Shown: positions 6,240 to 13,782, counted from the stretch's first letter. The stretch: 14,686 bases of DNA from RGIG4103 sp045644605 (GCA_045644605.1 JAZRHB010000016.1:1-14686); one strand, 5' to 3'. Numbers and translations: made by a program. Notes: a model not told the origin generated them from the letters alone.

Positions 6240-6548
6240 ATGTATATTGAAATTACATCAGACAACTTTGAAGAAGTTGTTCTTAAAAATGAAAAACCAG
6301 TCTTGGTAGATTTTTGGGCAAGCTGGTGCGGACCGTGTAAAATGCTGGCACCCGTAGTTGAAGAATTTGCCGACGAGCAGACCGATGTTGTTGTAGGCAA
6401 GATAAATGTTGATGAACATCCTCTTCTTGCCAGCAAATACGGAATAATGACAATACCGACCCTTATGCTCTTTAAAGACGGCGAAATGGTCAGCAAATCA
6501 ATTGGTGTTATTCCGAAAGATGCACTTATAAAATTTGCAACACAATAA
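6240..6548 (+). CDS. trxA: Thioredoxin
   Basis: A 102-residue single-domain thioredoxin, a cytoplasmic dithiol-disulfide reductant normally recycled by thioredoxin reductase. The canonical active site WCGPC gives C30 and C33. The buried D24 (LVDFWASWC) and the cis-proline P73 (TIPTL) are present, and a conserved glycine lies in the last helix region (SIGVIPKDAL). No signal peptide or extra domain is seen, and length is typical. AGGAGA at 6229-6234 precedes ATG 6240, only 14 bp after the oxidoreductase stop, so the two genes share an mRNA. Pairing with a hexuronate reductase is not a known functional unit; co-transcription may be incidental. Hairpins follow at 6557-6587 and 6616-6643. Confidence 0.95.
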   Translation: MYIEITSDNFEEVVLKNEKPVLVDFWASWCGPCKMLAPVVEEFADEQTDVVVGKINVDEHPLLASKYGIMTIPTLMLFKDGEMVSKSIGVIPKDALIKFATQ

Positions 6549-6556
6549 GAACCCGA

Positions 6557-6587
6557 CCCGTCAACGCAATCAAAGATTGCGGACGGG
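6557..6587 (+). repeat. GC-rich bulged hairpin between convergent genes
   Basis: CCCGTC (6557-6562) pairs with GACGGG (6582-6587). After an AA bulge (6563-6564), CGCAATC (6565-6571) pairs with GATTGCG (6575-6581) around an AAA loop. That makes 13 base pairs with one bulge, much richer in G+C than the surrounding DNA. No T tract follows, so it is not a normal terminator; the real one is 29 bp further on. It may be a dispersed intergenic palindrome or an mRNA 3' stabiliser for the thioredoxin transcript. I see no second copy in the window. Confidence 0.55.
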
Positions 6588-6615
6588 ACCCCGGAACCTT
6601 GTTGTATCCACAATA

Positions 6616-6643
6616 AAAAAGGGACTCGAATGAGTCCCTTTTT
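6616..6643. terminator. Bidirectional intrinsic terminator between trxA and mnmA
   Basis: AAAAAGGGACTC (6616-6627) and GAGTCCCTTTTT (6632-6643) are exact inverse complements with a GAAT loop. A/T flanks on both sides supply a U tract in either direction, fitting convergent genes. The outer arm touches the first base of the mnmA stop codon. Confidence 0.88.
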
Positions 6644-7668
6644 CATATTATAATTCCGCCACCTACGAGAATATCACCATCATAAAATACAATTGACTGA
6701 CCGGGCGTTGCCGCACGAACAGGGGAGTCAAATCTTGCAACTACTCCATAGTCTGTTTTTTCAAGGATTGCATCCGCCGGAACAGCTTTATACCTTATTT
6801 TTGCTGTCACCCGAACCGGTTCTTCCAAATTTTCAAACGGCAGGAAGTTAATATCCCTTACTCTTACTGTATCGGTAAACAAATACTTTTCTTCGTCAAG
6901 AATAACGGTATTGTCATCAGCATTTATTCCAACAACGTATATGCGCTTTTCTGATGCAATTCCAAGCCCTCTTCGCTGACCGATTGTATAACACGAAATA
7001 CCATTATGTTTTCCTAAAATATCGCCGTTTATATTTACTATATCTCCCAGTTTGAACTGGTCGGGAGCGTTGTCTTTAATAAATGTTGTAAGGTCTTTTC
7101 CTTCGAGAAAACAAATGTCCTGACTGTCGGGTGCATCTGCCGATTTTATGCCGTGTTTTTTAGCAATCTCACGAATTTCAGACTTTTGAAATTCGCCAAG
7201 CGGCATCAGTATTTTTGAAATCTGCTCTTGCGACAGGGTATAGAACATATATGTCTGGTCTTTTCCTTCATCAAAGCTTTTTTTAAAATAATATCTGCCG
7301 GTTTCTTCGTTATGAACAACTTTTGCATAATGTCCGGTTGCAACATAATCGGCTTTGCCGGAGATATAATCAATCATATACCCGAACTTGATATATTTAT
7401 TGCAAAAAATACACGGATTAGGTGTTCTTGCATTTTTATATTCATTTAAAAAAGGCTCAACAACCCTGGATTTAAACACATCACGAATACTTATTATTTC
7501 GTGTTTAATACCGATAAGGTCGCAAATATCTTTTATATCGGCATAATCAGAAGACTCACCCCATAAATCAAGGGTAAATCCGGTAACATCATATCCCTGC
7601 TGTTTTAATAAAAGAGCAGCGACAGAACTGTCAACTCCGCCGCTCATTCCTACATATACACTTTTCAT
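6643..7668 (-). CDS. mnmA: tRNA-specific 2-thiouridylase MnmA
   Basis: MnmA activates U34 of tRNAs for Lys, Glu and Gln with ATP and installs sulfur, giving 2-thiouridine in the cytoplasm. The 341-residue product has the PP-loop SGGVDSS (9-15), TPNPCIFCNK (82-91) with the catalytic C86, ATGHYAK (110-116) and DSQDICF (181-187) with the second cysteine C186. The C-terminal beta-barrel carries GQRRGLGI and the AATPGQSIVFYDGDILVGGG ending. Length is slightly short but normal for Clostridia. ATG 7668 overlaps the proA stop by four bases (ATGA), making it the last gene of the murA operon. GGACAG inside the proA end can act as the ribosome binding site. Sulfur donors (IscS/NifS-like) are not in the window. 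Confidence 0.96.
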   Translation of the reverse strand: MKSVYVGMSGGVDSSVAALLLKQQGYDVTGFTLDLWGESSDYADIKDICDLIGIKHEIISIRDVFKSRVVEPFLNEYKNARTPNPCIFCNKYIKFGYMIDYISGKADYVATGHYAKVVHNEETGRYYFKKSFDEGKDQTYMFYTLSQEQISKILMPLGEFQKSEIREIAKKHGIKSADAPDSQDICFLEGKDLTTFIKDNAPDQFKLGDIVNINGDILGKHNGISCYTIGQRRGLGIASEKRIYVVGINADDNTVILDEEKYLFTDTVRVRDINFLPFENLEEPVRVTAKIRYKAVPADAILEKTDYGVVARFDSPVRAATPGQSIVFYDGDILVGGGIII

Positions 7669-8906
7669 CGTATCTGTCCGTTTCCGTATATAACATACTT
7701 AATTGTTGTAAGTGCCTTAAGTCCCATTGGACCTCTGGCATGCATTTTTTGTGTACTGATACCAATTTCTGCGCCAAGTCCAAATTCAAACCCATCGGTA
7801 AAACGTGTTGATGCGTTAACATATACCGCTGCAGAATTAATTTCATTTAAAAACTTCTGTGAATTTTCGTAGCTATTTGTTATGATCGCTTCAGAGTGAC
7901 CGGTTGAGTATCTGGTAATATGTGAAATTGCTTCATCAATTCCGGAAACAACCTTAACCGCAAGCTTATAATCAAGAAATTCAGTAGCAAAATCTTCATC
8001 GGTTGCGGGAACAGCTGAAATATATTTTCTTGTTTCTCCGCATCCGCGTATTTCAACGTTATATTCTGCCATTCTGTCAGCAAGTACAGGTAAAAACTTT
8101 TCTGCAACTGCACTTGACACAAGCAGTGTTTCCATAGCGTTGCAAACTGCAGGGCGGGAGCATTTGGCATTAACGGCAATATTAAGAGCCATTTCCAAAT
8201 CAGCGCTGTCATCCACGAATGTATGACAATTACCAACACCGGTTTCAATAACAGGCACGGTTGAATTATTTACAACTGTTTTTATAAGACCTGCGCCGCC
8301 GCGGGGGATAAGCACATCAAGATAATCGTTAAGTTTCATAAACTCAACTGCAGTTTCTCTTGAAGTATCTTCAATAAGCTGGAGTGTTCCTTCGGGAAGA
8401 CCGGCTTCTTTATATGCACCGTTTATAACTTCAACCATAGCTTTATTGGAATTGATAGCTTCACTTCCACCGCGTAGGATAGCCGCATTTGATGTTTTAA
8501 GTGTAAGTGCCGCAACATCGGCAGTAACATTCGGACGCGCTTCATAAATAACGCCAATAACGCCGATAGGAACACGTCTTGCACCAATTTGCAGACCATT
8601 TGGACGAACAGTTTGTTCTACTATTTCGCCAATCGGGTCGTTAAGAGATATAATCTGCATAATGCCTTCTGCAATCTGTCCGATACGTTCAGGGGTAAGG
8701 GTAAGCCTGTCAAGCATTGCAGGAGTTATTCCTTTTTCTTTAGCATTGCCTATATCAATTTTATTTGCCGCAATAATTTTATCGCTATTTTTAACAAGTG
8801 CCTTTGCACAAAGCGAAAGAGCATTATTTTTCTGCACAGTTGAAACTGTTGCAAGTCGTGCAGATGCTTCTTTTGCTTTAGCACCTTTTATATGCAGTTC
8901 GTTCAT
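7665..8906 (-). CDS. proA: Gamma-glutamyl phosphate reductase (glutamate-5-semialdehyde dehydrogenase)
   Basis: ProA reduces gamma-glutamyl phosphate with NADPH to glutamate-5-semialdehyde, the second step of proline synthesis. The 413-residue length is standard. Diagnostic stretches are RRVPIGVIGVIYEARPNVTADVAAL (from 110), LRGGSEA (144-150), LIPRGG (199-204), ETGVGNCHTFVD (221-232), SRPAVCNAMET (250-260) with catalytic C255, and AEIGISTQKMHARGPMGL near the C-terminus. ATG 8906 overlaps the proB stop as ATGA, and its own stop overlaps mnmA in the same way, so the three are translationally coupled. Glutamate-5-semialdehyde cyclises spontaneously; the final reductase ProC is not present here. 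Confidence 0.97.
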   Translation of the reverse strand: MNELHIKGAKAKEASARLATVSTVQKNNALSLCAKALVKNSDKIIAANKIDIGNAKEKGITPAMLDRLTLTPERIGQIAEGIMQIISLNDPIGEIVEQTVRPNGLQIGARRVPIGVIGVIYEARPNVTADVAALTLKTSNAAILRGGSEAINSNKAMVEVINGAYKEAGLPEGTLQLIEDTSRETAVEFMKLNDYLDVLIPRGGAGLIKTVVNNSTVPVIETGVGNCHTFVDDSADLEMALNIAVNAKCSRPAVCNAMETLLVSSAVAEKFLPVLADRMAEYNVEIRGCGETRKYISAVPATDEDFATEFLDYKLAVKVVSGIDEAISHITRYSTGHSEAIITNSYENSQKFLNEINSAAVYVNASTRFTDGFEFGLGAEIGISTQKMHARGPMGLKALTTIKYVIYGNGQIR

Positions 8907-9697
8907 TTGGAAGCATCTCCTTTAATAAGAGTTCCTACGGGTGTTCCGGTAGTTATGTCATATAATCGTTTGGGTGCTGAACCATTCATAATAATTGTAT
9001 GTATTCCTTTTACGCCGGCAATTTTTGCGGCTTCAAGCTTGGTTATCATACCGCCTGTGCCAAAGGAAGAACCGGCGCCGCCGGCAACATCCATAATATC
9101 TTCAACGTTTTCGACAATATCTATCATTTTAGCATCGTTGTGTTCTTTCGGATTACTGTCATACACGCCGTCAATATCGGTAAGAATAACAAGAAGTCCT
9201 GCTTCTGCAAGAACGGCAACAACAGCGGAAAGAGTATCGTTATCACCAAATTCTGCTTCTTTTGTTGAAATAGTGTCGTTTTCATTAACAATAGGAATAA
9301 CACCGTATTCCAGAAGTTTCATAAATGTATTTATTGCATTTTCTTTGGATTCGGGCACTTCAACAACATCTTTTGTAAGAAGAATCTGTGCAACTGTATG
9401 TTCATATTCGCGGAACATCTTTGCGTAAATGTTCATAAGCTCGCACTGACCAACGGCCGCTGCAGCTTGTTTTGCAACCTTTTCGCGCGGACGCTGCGTC
9501 ATTCCCATGCATCCTGCACCAACACCGATAGCACCGGAGCTTACAAGAATAATTTCTTTGCCCATATTTTTGAGGTCGGAAATAACCTTAACAAGACTTT
9601 CAACGCGGCGGATATTAAGTCTGCCTGTCTGATGAGTTAAAGTAGAAGTGCCAACCTTAATTACAATTCTTTTAATACCTTTTATTTTGTTATACAT
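8903..9697 (-). CDS. proB: Glutamate 5-kinase, short form without PUA domain
   Basis: ProB phosphorylates L-glutamate on its gamma carboxyl with ATP, the committed step of proline synthesis. The 264-residue product is only the amino-acid kinase domain: KVGTST (14-19), VSSGAIGVG (52-60), NENDTI (138-143), FGDNDTLSA (150-158), LTDIDGVYD (172-180) and GTGGMITKLEAA (213-224). The C-terminal PUA domain of the long form (about 370 residues) is absent. A GTG at 9706 would add three residues, but it lies inside the AGGATG ribosome binding site; ATG 9697 has the proper spacing. It begins 12 bp after the MBL-fold gene stop and overlaps proA by four bases. Proline feedback inhibition would have to act through the kinase domain itself. 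Confidence 0.95.
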   Translation of the reverse strand: MYNKIKGIKRIVIKVGTSTLTHQTGRLNIRRVESLVKVISDLKNMGKEIILVSSGAIGVGAGCMGMTQRPREKVAKQAAAAVGQCELMNIYAKMFREYEHTVAQILLTKDVVEVPESKENAINTFMKLLEYGVIPIVNENDTISTKEAEFGDNDTLSAVVAVLAEAGLLVILTDIDGVYDSNPKEHNDAKMIDIVENVEDIMDVAGGAGSSFGTGGMITKLEAAKIAGVKGIHTIIMNGSAPKRLYDITTGTPVGTLIKGDASK

Positions 9698-9709
9698 AAA
9701 AAACACATC

Positions 9710-10498
9710 CTATAATGTATATAATTTACTTGGTGAATATCGGTTTGCAACGGCAATGTCAACATTCTTGCCGTTATAAAATCCTTCCGTTTCAAAGGAA
9801 GAAAGCATTGTATTTAAAACAATATCGGGCGTGTTATTTGTGTCGCTTAAATGCCCGAATAAAAAGTATTTGGTTCCTGTTCTTGCGAGGGAAAGAGCAA
9901 GCTTTGCCGATTGCTCGTTTGAAAGATGCCCGTTCTCGCTTAAAATTCTTCGCTTAAGGAAATAGGGATAAGGACCATCTATAAGCATCTGTGCATCGTG
10001 ATTGCTTTCAAGTAAAATTAAGTCACTGCCTTTAAGATGCAGAGCAACTTCCGAATCAATTTTCCCCATATCTGTAGCAACACAAACCTTTTTACCACCA
10101 ATCTGGAAAGCATATCCAAACGGCATTGCCGCATCGTGAGGGATTGAAAAGGGGAGAACATCAATGTTTCCTATAGAAAATTCATTGCCGGAAGATATAA
10201 AGTGCTGACAATCTTTTGCAACACTGTTTGTTTCCGGCATATTTTCAAATGTTTGTTTTGCGGAATAAACGGGGATATGATATTTTCTTGTAAGAACAGA
10301 AATTCCTTTAATATGGTCCGAATGCTCGTGTGTAACAAGCACACCTGAAATATCTTCAGGATTTTTACCTATCTGCCGGAGCATATCGCAAATACGCCGA
10401 CAGGAAAGACCACAATCGATAAGAACTGCAGTTCCGTCACATTCAAGAAAAACCGCATTTCCGCTGCTTCCGCTGGAAAGAGAACAAAATTCTATCAT
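9710..10498 (-). CDS. MBL-fold metallo-hydrolase, WalJ/YycJ-like
   Basis: A 262-residue metallo-beta-lactamase-fold protein. The start MIEFCSLSSGSSGNAVFLE is the signature of the YycJ/WalJ group, cytoplasmic proteins that in other Bacillota sit in the walRK operon and affect cell-wall homeostasis or DNA-end processing. The metal site motif THEHSDH is at 56-62 (H57, H59, D61, H62). Further ligands are expected at H120 in SIPHDA, D142 in ATDMG and H215 in LFGHLSD, all visible. There is no walRK here; instead the gene sits directly behind murA, with stop and start sharing one base (TGATG). That supports a wall-linked role but does not prove it. Its exact substrate is unknown. Confidence 0.85.
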   Translation of the reverse strand: MIEFCSLSSGSSGNAVFLECDGTAVLIDCGLSCRRICDMLRQIGKNPEDISGVLVTHEHSDHIKGISVLTRKYHIPVYSAKQTFENMPETNSVAKDCQHFISSGNEFSIGNIDVLPFSIPHDAAMPFGYAFQIGGKKVCVATDMGKIDSEVALHLKGSDLILLESNHDAQMLIDGPYPYFLKRRILSENGHLSNEQSAKLALSLARTGTKYFLFGHLSDTNNTPDIVLNTMLSSFETEGFYNGKNVDIAVANRYSPSKLYTL

Positions 10499-11757
10499 CA
10501 GTCTTCTATACGTTCAATATCTGCACCGAGCTCGCGAAGTTTTGTTTCAAAATATTCGTATCCTCGGTCGATATATTTATTTTCATTAACAATAGTTTCA
10601 CCATCAGCCATAAGACCTGCAACAACCATTGCCGCACCGGCACGAAGGTCGGTAGCAGTAACAGGACAGCCAACAAGATGTTTAGTACCCTGAATTACAG
10701 CGGCTCTGCCGTTTACCGTAATATTTGCGCCCATTCTGCGAAGTTCGCCAACATACTGGAAGCGGTTTTCCCATACGTCTTCATTAACAATGCTTGTACC
10801 ATTTGCGCTTGCAAGAAGAGCAACAATAAGGGGTTGAAGGTCAGTCGGAAATCCCGGATAGGGAAGAGTTTTAACGTTAGCGCATTTAAGAGGGCCGGTT
10901 CTTTTTACTCTGATGCTTTCGTCGTTTTCGATAATATCAACGCCCATTTCAACAAGCTTTGCACTAACTGCATCCATATGCTTCGGAATAACGTTCTCAA
11001 TAGTAACATCTCCGCCTGTAGCAGCTGCTGCCATCATAAATGTACCAACCTCAATCTGGTCGGGAATAAGCGAATATGTGCAACCGGAAAGCTTTTTAAC
11101 GCCTTTAATTCTTATAGAATCAGTACCGGCACCTTTAACGTTAGCACCCATAGAGTTCAGGAAGTTTGCAACGTCAACAACATGCGGCTCTTTTGCGGCA
11201 TTTTCAATGGTAGTAAGACCGTCGGCAAGAACGGCACCGATCATAAGATTGATGGTTGTACCAACACTTACAAGGTCGCAATATATGTTTGCGCCGTGAA
11301 GATGTGTTGCTTCAGTGGCAAAAGTACCACCCTGAAGATTAACGTCCGCGCCCATAAGCTCAAACCCTTTTTTATGAAGGTTGACGGGGCGTTCGCCAAA
11401 GTTACATCCGCCGGGCATACTTACAGCGGCTTTTTTAAATCTGCCGAGAAGTGCGCCTACAAGATAGTATGATGCTCTCATACGCTGAACGATGTCATAA
11501 TCAGCCACATGAGAAGTAATGTTTGAATTATCAATTTCAACTATATGGTCACTTATTCTTGTTACTTTTGAACCAAGCTTTTCAAGAATTTCAAGCATAT
11601 AGTTAACGTCTTTGATATAAGGTAAATTTTCTATTCTGCAGACACCTTCAGAAAGAAGAGATGCAGGTATTATAGCAATAGCAGCATTTTTAGCGCCACT
11701 AATCTGTACGTTTCCGTGAAGTTGGTTTCCGCCGTTAATTTTAAAAGCGCCCAACAT
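10498..11757 (-). CDS. murA: UDP-N-acetylglucosamine 1-carboxyvinyltransferase
   Basis: MurA transfers enolpyruvate from PEP to UDP-GlcNAc, the first committed step of peptidoglycan precursor synthesis, in the cytoplasm. The 419-residue product shows the inside-out alpha/beta barrel motifs: ISGAKNA (19-25) with K23 and N24, MRASYYLVGALLGRF (93-107), PGGCNFGERPVNLHKKG (115-131) with C118, the cysteine attacked by fosfomycin, then PYPGFPTDLQP and DLRAGAAMV toward the end. Having Cys rather than Asp at 118 predicts fosfomycin sensitivity of the enzyme. GGGGGGAT precedes ATG 11757, and a clear promoter lies at 11791-11819. It is the first gene of the murA-MBL-proB-proA-mnmA operon. Many Bacillota carry two MurA paralogues; which one this is cannot be told here. 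Confidence 0.96.
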   Translation of the reverse strand: MLGAFKINGGNQLHGNVQISGAKNAAIAIIPASLLSEGVCRIENLPYIKDVNYMLEILEKLGSKVTRISDHIVEIDNSNITSHVADYDIVQRMRASYYLVGALLGRFKKAAVSMPGGCNFGERPVNLHKKGFELMGADVNLQGGTFATEATHLHGANIYCDLVSVGTTINLMIGAVLADGLTTIENAAKEPHVVDVANFLNSMGANVKGAGTDSIRIKGVKKLSGCTYSLIPDQIEVGTFMMAAAATGGDVTIENVIPKHMDAVSAKLVEMGVDIIENDESIRVKRTGPLKCANVKTLPYPGFPTDLQPLIVALLASANGTSIVNEDVWENRFQYVGELRRMGANITVNGRAAVIQGTKHLVGCPVTATDLRAGAAMVVAGLMADGETIVNENKYIDRGYEYFETKLRELGADIERIED

Positions 11758-11790
11758 TATCCCCCCAAAACTTATAATTTCTCTCTATAT

Positions 11791-11819
11791 AGTATACACT
11801 AAAGTTTTCCTATTGTAAA
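11791..11819 (-). promoter_or_regulatory. Promoter of the murA operon
   Basis: On the minus strand TTTACA (11819-11814), a 17-bp spacer and TATACT (11796-11791) form a good sigma-A promoter. The -35 box overlaps the last codons of folC, whose stop is at 11812-11810. Since no terminator separates folC from murA, the operon can also receive readthrough from the folate genes. Confidence 0.8.
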
Positions 11820-13063
11820 GGGTTTTGAGAAAAATAGTCTTTTATAAAACTGTATAAATAAAGTGAACCGCAAATCACAATTTTTTCATCGGAAATTGCA
11901 TTATCAAGTGCCGCAAAAACACTTGAATTATAGCTTGCTGTTATACCGGATTTTTCTATTGTTTCAGCAAGTTTTTTTGCACTAAGTGCCCTTGGATTTT
12001 CGGGGACTTGGCTAGCAACAAATCTGTTTGCAAACGGAGCGAAAAGGTTTATCATAGAAGAATAATCCTTATCTTCCATAAACGCCGTAACAAATGTAAA
12101 TTTTTCGCTTTCAAAATATCTTTCAAGACTTTCCGCAAGTACCTGTGCACCTGAAAGGTTATGTGCTCCGTCGAATATAACAAGAGGCTGTTTTGACAGC
12201 ATTTCAAACCTTGCGGGATTTTTTGCATTTTCAATGCCATATTTTATACTTGTGTTATCAATACCAAGCTTTTTAAGAGCAGTTATAGAAATAGAGGCAT
12301 TTTCAAGCTGATGTATACCGCCAAGACCGCACATAATATCCGTTATATCTTCGAAATCAAAAATTTCATAAATTCCGGAAATTTCTTTTGAACATATGTC
12401 CTTTGCAATTATAAGCTCATTATTTGTTTCGAATGCCTTTTTTTCGATAACTTCCATTACTTCAGGCAGTTGCCCGGAGCATACGGTAATTCCTTTCGGA
12501 CCTTTAATAATTCCGGACTTTGCCTTTGCAATTTCACGTATATCATTACCAAGATACGACAGATGGTCAAACGATATTGGAGTTATAACAGAGCAAAGGG
12601 GAGTGGGAATAACGTTTGTTGCATCTCTTTCGCCGCCAAGACCTGTTTCAAGAACTACAATATCAACTTTTTGCTGTTTGAAATACAAAAATGCGGCGGC
12701 AGTCCAAAGCTCAAACTGCGTAGGGTAAGCGCCAGTTTCTTCCTTTATAATATCCGCACCGGACTTCACTTTTGACATAATTATTTCAAGGTCTTCGTTT
12801 GCTATGTCCACGCCATCAATTGATATTCTTTCGCATACGCTGATAAGGTTGGGAGATGTGTATTTTCCGGTTTTATATCCTGCGTGAGTAAGGGCGGTCT
12901 GCAACATTGCACATACAGAGCCTTTGCCGTTTGTGCCGGCAATATGTATGAATTTCAAATCATTTTGTGGATTGCCAAGGATTTCGCATAATCTTTTAAT
13001 ACATTCAAGTTCAAGTCTTGCAACTGCCTGAAAACTGTTGGCATAGTCAATAAAATTACTCAA
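11810..13063 (-). CDS. folC: Folylpolyglutamate synthase / dihydrofolate synthase
   Basis: FolC adds glutamates to folates with ATP, trapping them in the cell; many bacterial forms also join dihydropteroate to glutamate. Mur-ligase-type motifs are the P-loop GTNGKGS (43-49), YTSPNL, ETGLGGERDATN (139-150), SFDH, HQLENA (251-256) and FDGAHN (297-302). The frame opens with a TTG at 13078, but that codon is part of the ribosome binding site. GGAGGT (13076-13071) correctly places a second TTG at 13063, giving 417 residues beginning (M)SNFIDYANSF. This start overlaps the folT stop by eight bases, so folT and folC are coupled and both lie under the THF riboswitch. No terminator follows; murA begins 52 bp downstream. 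Confidence 0.94.
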   Translation of the reverse strand: MSNFIDYANSFQAVARLELECIKRLCEILGNPQNDLKFIHIAGTNGKGSVCAMLQTALTHAGYKTGKYTSPNLISVCERISIDGVDIANEDLEIIMSKVKSGADIIKEETGAYPTQFELWTAAAFLYFKQQKVDIVVLETGLGGERDATNVIPTPLCSVITPISFDHLSYLGNDIREIAKAKSGIIKGPKGITVCSGQLPEVMEVIEKKAFETNNELIIAKDICSKEISGIYEIFDFEDITDIMCGLGGIHQLENASISITALKKLGIDNTSIKYGIENAKNPARFEMLSKQPLVIFDGAHNLSGAQVLAESLERYFESEKFTFVTAFMEDKDYSSMINLFAPFANRFVASQVPENPRALSAKKLAETIEKSGITASYNSSVFAALDNAISDEKIVICGSLYLYSFIKDYFSQNPLQ

Positions 13064-13607
13064 AATCCTTACCTCCAATCAGGTTAAATCTTTTAATATA
13101 TTTCTTGCTTATGATTATAAAAATACCCTGAATAAAGATTTTTATTATACCTGCAGGAAATCGTATAATCAGTGCTGTTGTAAAGGATGGGAAATATCCG
13201 ACACCTGTTAAAACAGATGAAGTTAAAATCATATCAATAAACAGCAGTACCAGACAACAGATGAGTGTGCGTAAATAATAGCTTTTGGATTCGTAAGAAA
13301 ATTTATAAAAGAAAATGCCAAAAACAACGCCATTTAAAAATTCAATTAAAGTAATCATCGGAATCCACGGACCGGACGGAGCAAGAAAAACATTTAAAAT
13401 GTCGCCTAAAACGGCTATAGTTCCGCCCCAGAACGGGCCAAACATAACGGCGCTAAGAAATACCGAAACAAATTTAAACGGAATTTTTATTGCATTTCCG
13501 ATACGGAAAGTGCAATAAATTGATAATATGGCTGTTATAGCAGTCATAAGAGAAAGAATACAAAGCTTCTTAAGTGTTATCTTTGAAAATAAGTGTGATT
13601 TGTGCAT
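13056..13607 (-). CDS. folT: Folate-family ECF transporter S component
   Basis: This is a 183-residue integral membrane protein with about six hydrophobic segments (roughly 13-33, 43-58, 60-77, 84-101, 113-135, 148-168) and basic loops, the fold of ECF substrate-binding S components. The PFKFVSVFLSAVMFGPFWGGTIAVLGDILN and GPWIPMITLIEFLNGVVFGIFFYK stretches resemble the folate-family members. An S component needs the shared EcfA, EcfA' and EcfT energising module, which is not in this window. The assignment to folate rests on the sequence, on the THF riboswitch directly upstream, and on overlap with folC. ATG 13607 has a strong GGAAGGAG seven bases upstream, and that site can be masked by an upstream complementary stretch (see the riboswitch entries). 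Confidence 0.9.
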   Translation of the reverse strand: MHKSHLFSKITLKKLCILSLMTAITAILSIYCTFRIGNAIKIPFKFVSVFLSAVMFGPFWGGTIAVLGDILNVFLAPSGPWIPMITLIEFLNGVVFGIFFYKFSYESKSYYLRTLICCLVLLFIDMILTSSVLTGVGYFPSFTTALIIRFPAGIIKIFIQGIFIIISKKYIKRFNLIGGKDFE

Positions 13608-13614
13608 AAAAAAA

Positions 13615-13670
13615 CTCCTTCCTTAAGTAAAGCCACAAAAGAGAAGGAATAGATTTTGCTCTTTGGTGGC
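13615..13670 (-). promoter_or_regulatory. Expression platform: alternative hairpins around the folT ribosome binding site
   Basis: The ribosome binding site GGAAGGAG (13622-13615) can pair over eight positions, with three G-U wobbles, to UUCCUUCU (13649-13642). Upstream, GCCACCAAAGAG (13670-13659) can pair with CUCUUUUGUGGC (13643-13632), with one mismatch, and would place the anti-RBS in its loop. The first bases of that arm are also the 3' strand of the aptamer closing helix P1. A likely model is that folate-stabilised P1 breaks the hairpin, frees the anti-RBS and shuts off folT translation. The pairings are seen; the switch direction is inferred. Confidence 0.6.
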
Positions 13671-13768
13671 AGCGGAATGCGGTAAAGACATCGCAAATCG
13701 TAAGATTTTTCGTACGAAAGGCAACTTCCCGTCCTTTCATCACTTAACGTGTCTGAACCTACTCTGCC
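13668..13768 (-). promoter_or_regulatory. Tetrahydrofolate (THF) riboswitch aptamer
   Basis: The 101-nt leader matches the THF (folT motif) riboswitch. P1 is GGCAG (13768-13764) against CUGCC (13672-13668). The conserved AGAGUAG follows the 5' strand of P1, then ACGUUAAGUG, GACGGGAAGUUGCC, UACGAA, and ACCGCAUUCCGCU before the 3' strand of P1. These single-stranded and junction elements are the family hallmarks and appear in the right order. The class binds reduced folates and typically represses folate transport or synthesis genes. Its position between a promoter and folT-folC agrees. Confidence 0.92.
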
Positions 13769-13782
13769 AATTGCATATAGTT

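Noticed and set aside
6551..6592. Integron attC-like or attachment site at the bulged hairpin
   Set aside because: The conserved RYYYAAC and GTTRRRY ends are not present and no integrase or cassette-like gene is nearby.
10678..11472. Long open frame (264 codons) antisense to murA
   Set aside because: It lies fully inside a clear murA gene, has no ribosome binding site, and its translation is rich in Cys, Asn and Lys without any motif; it is a shadow frame.
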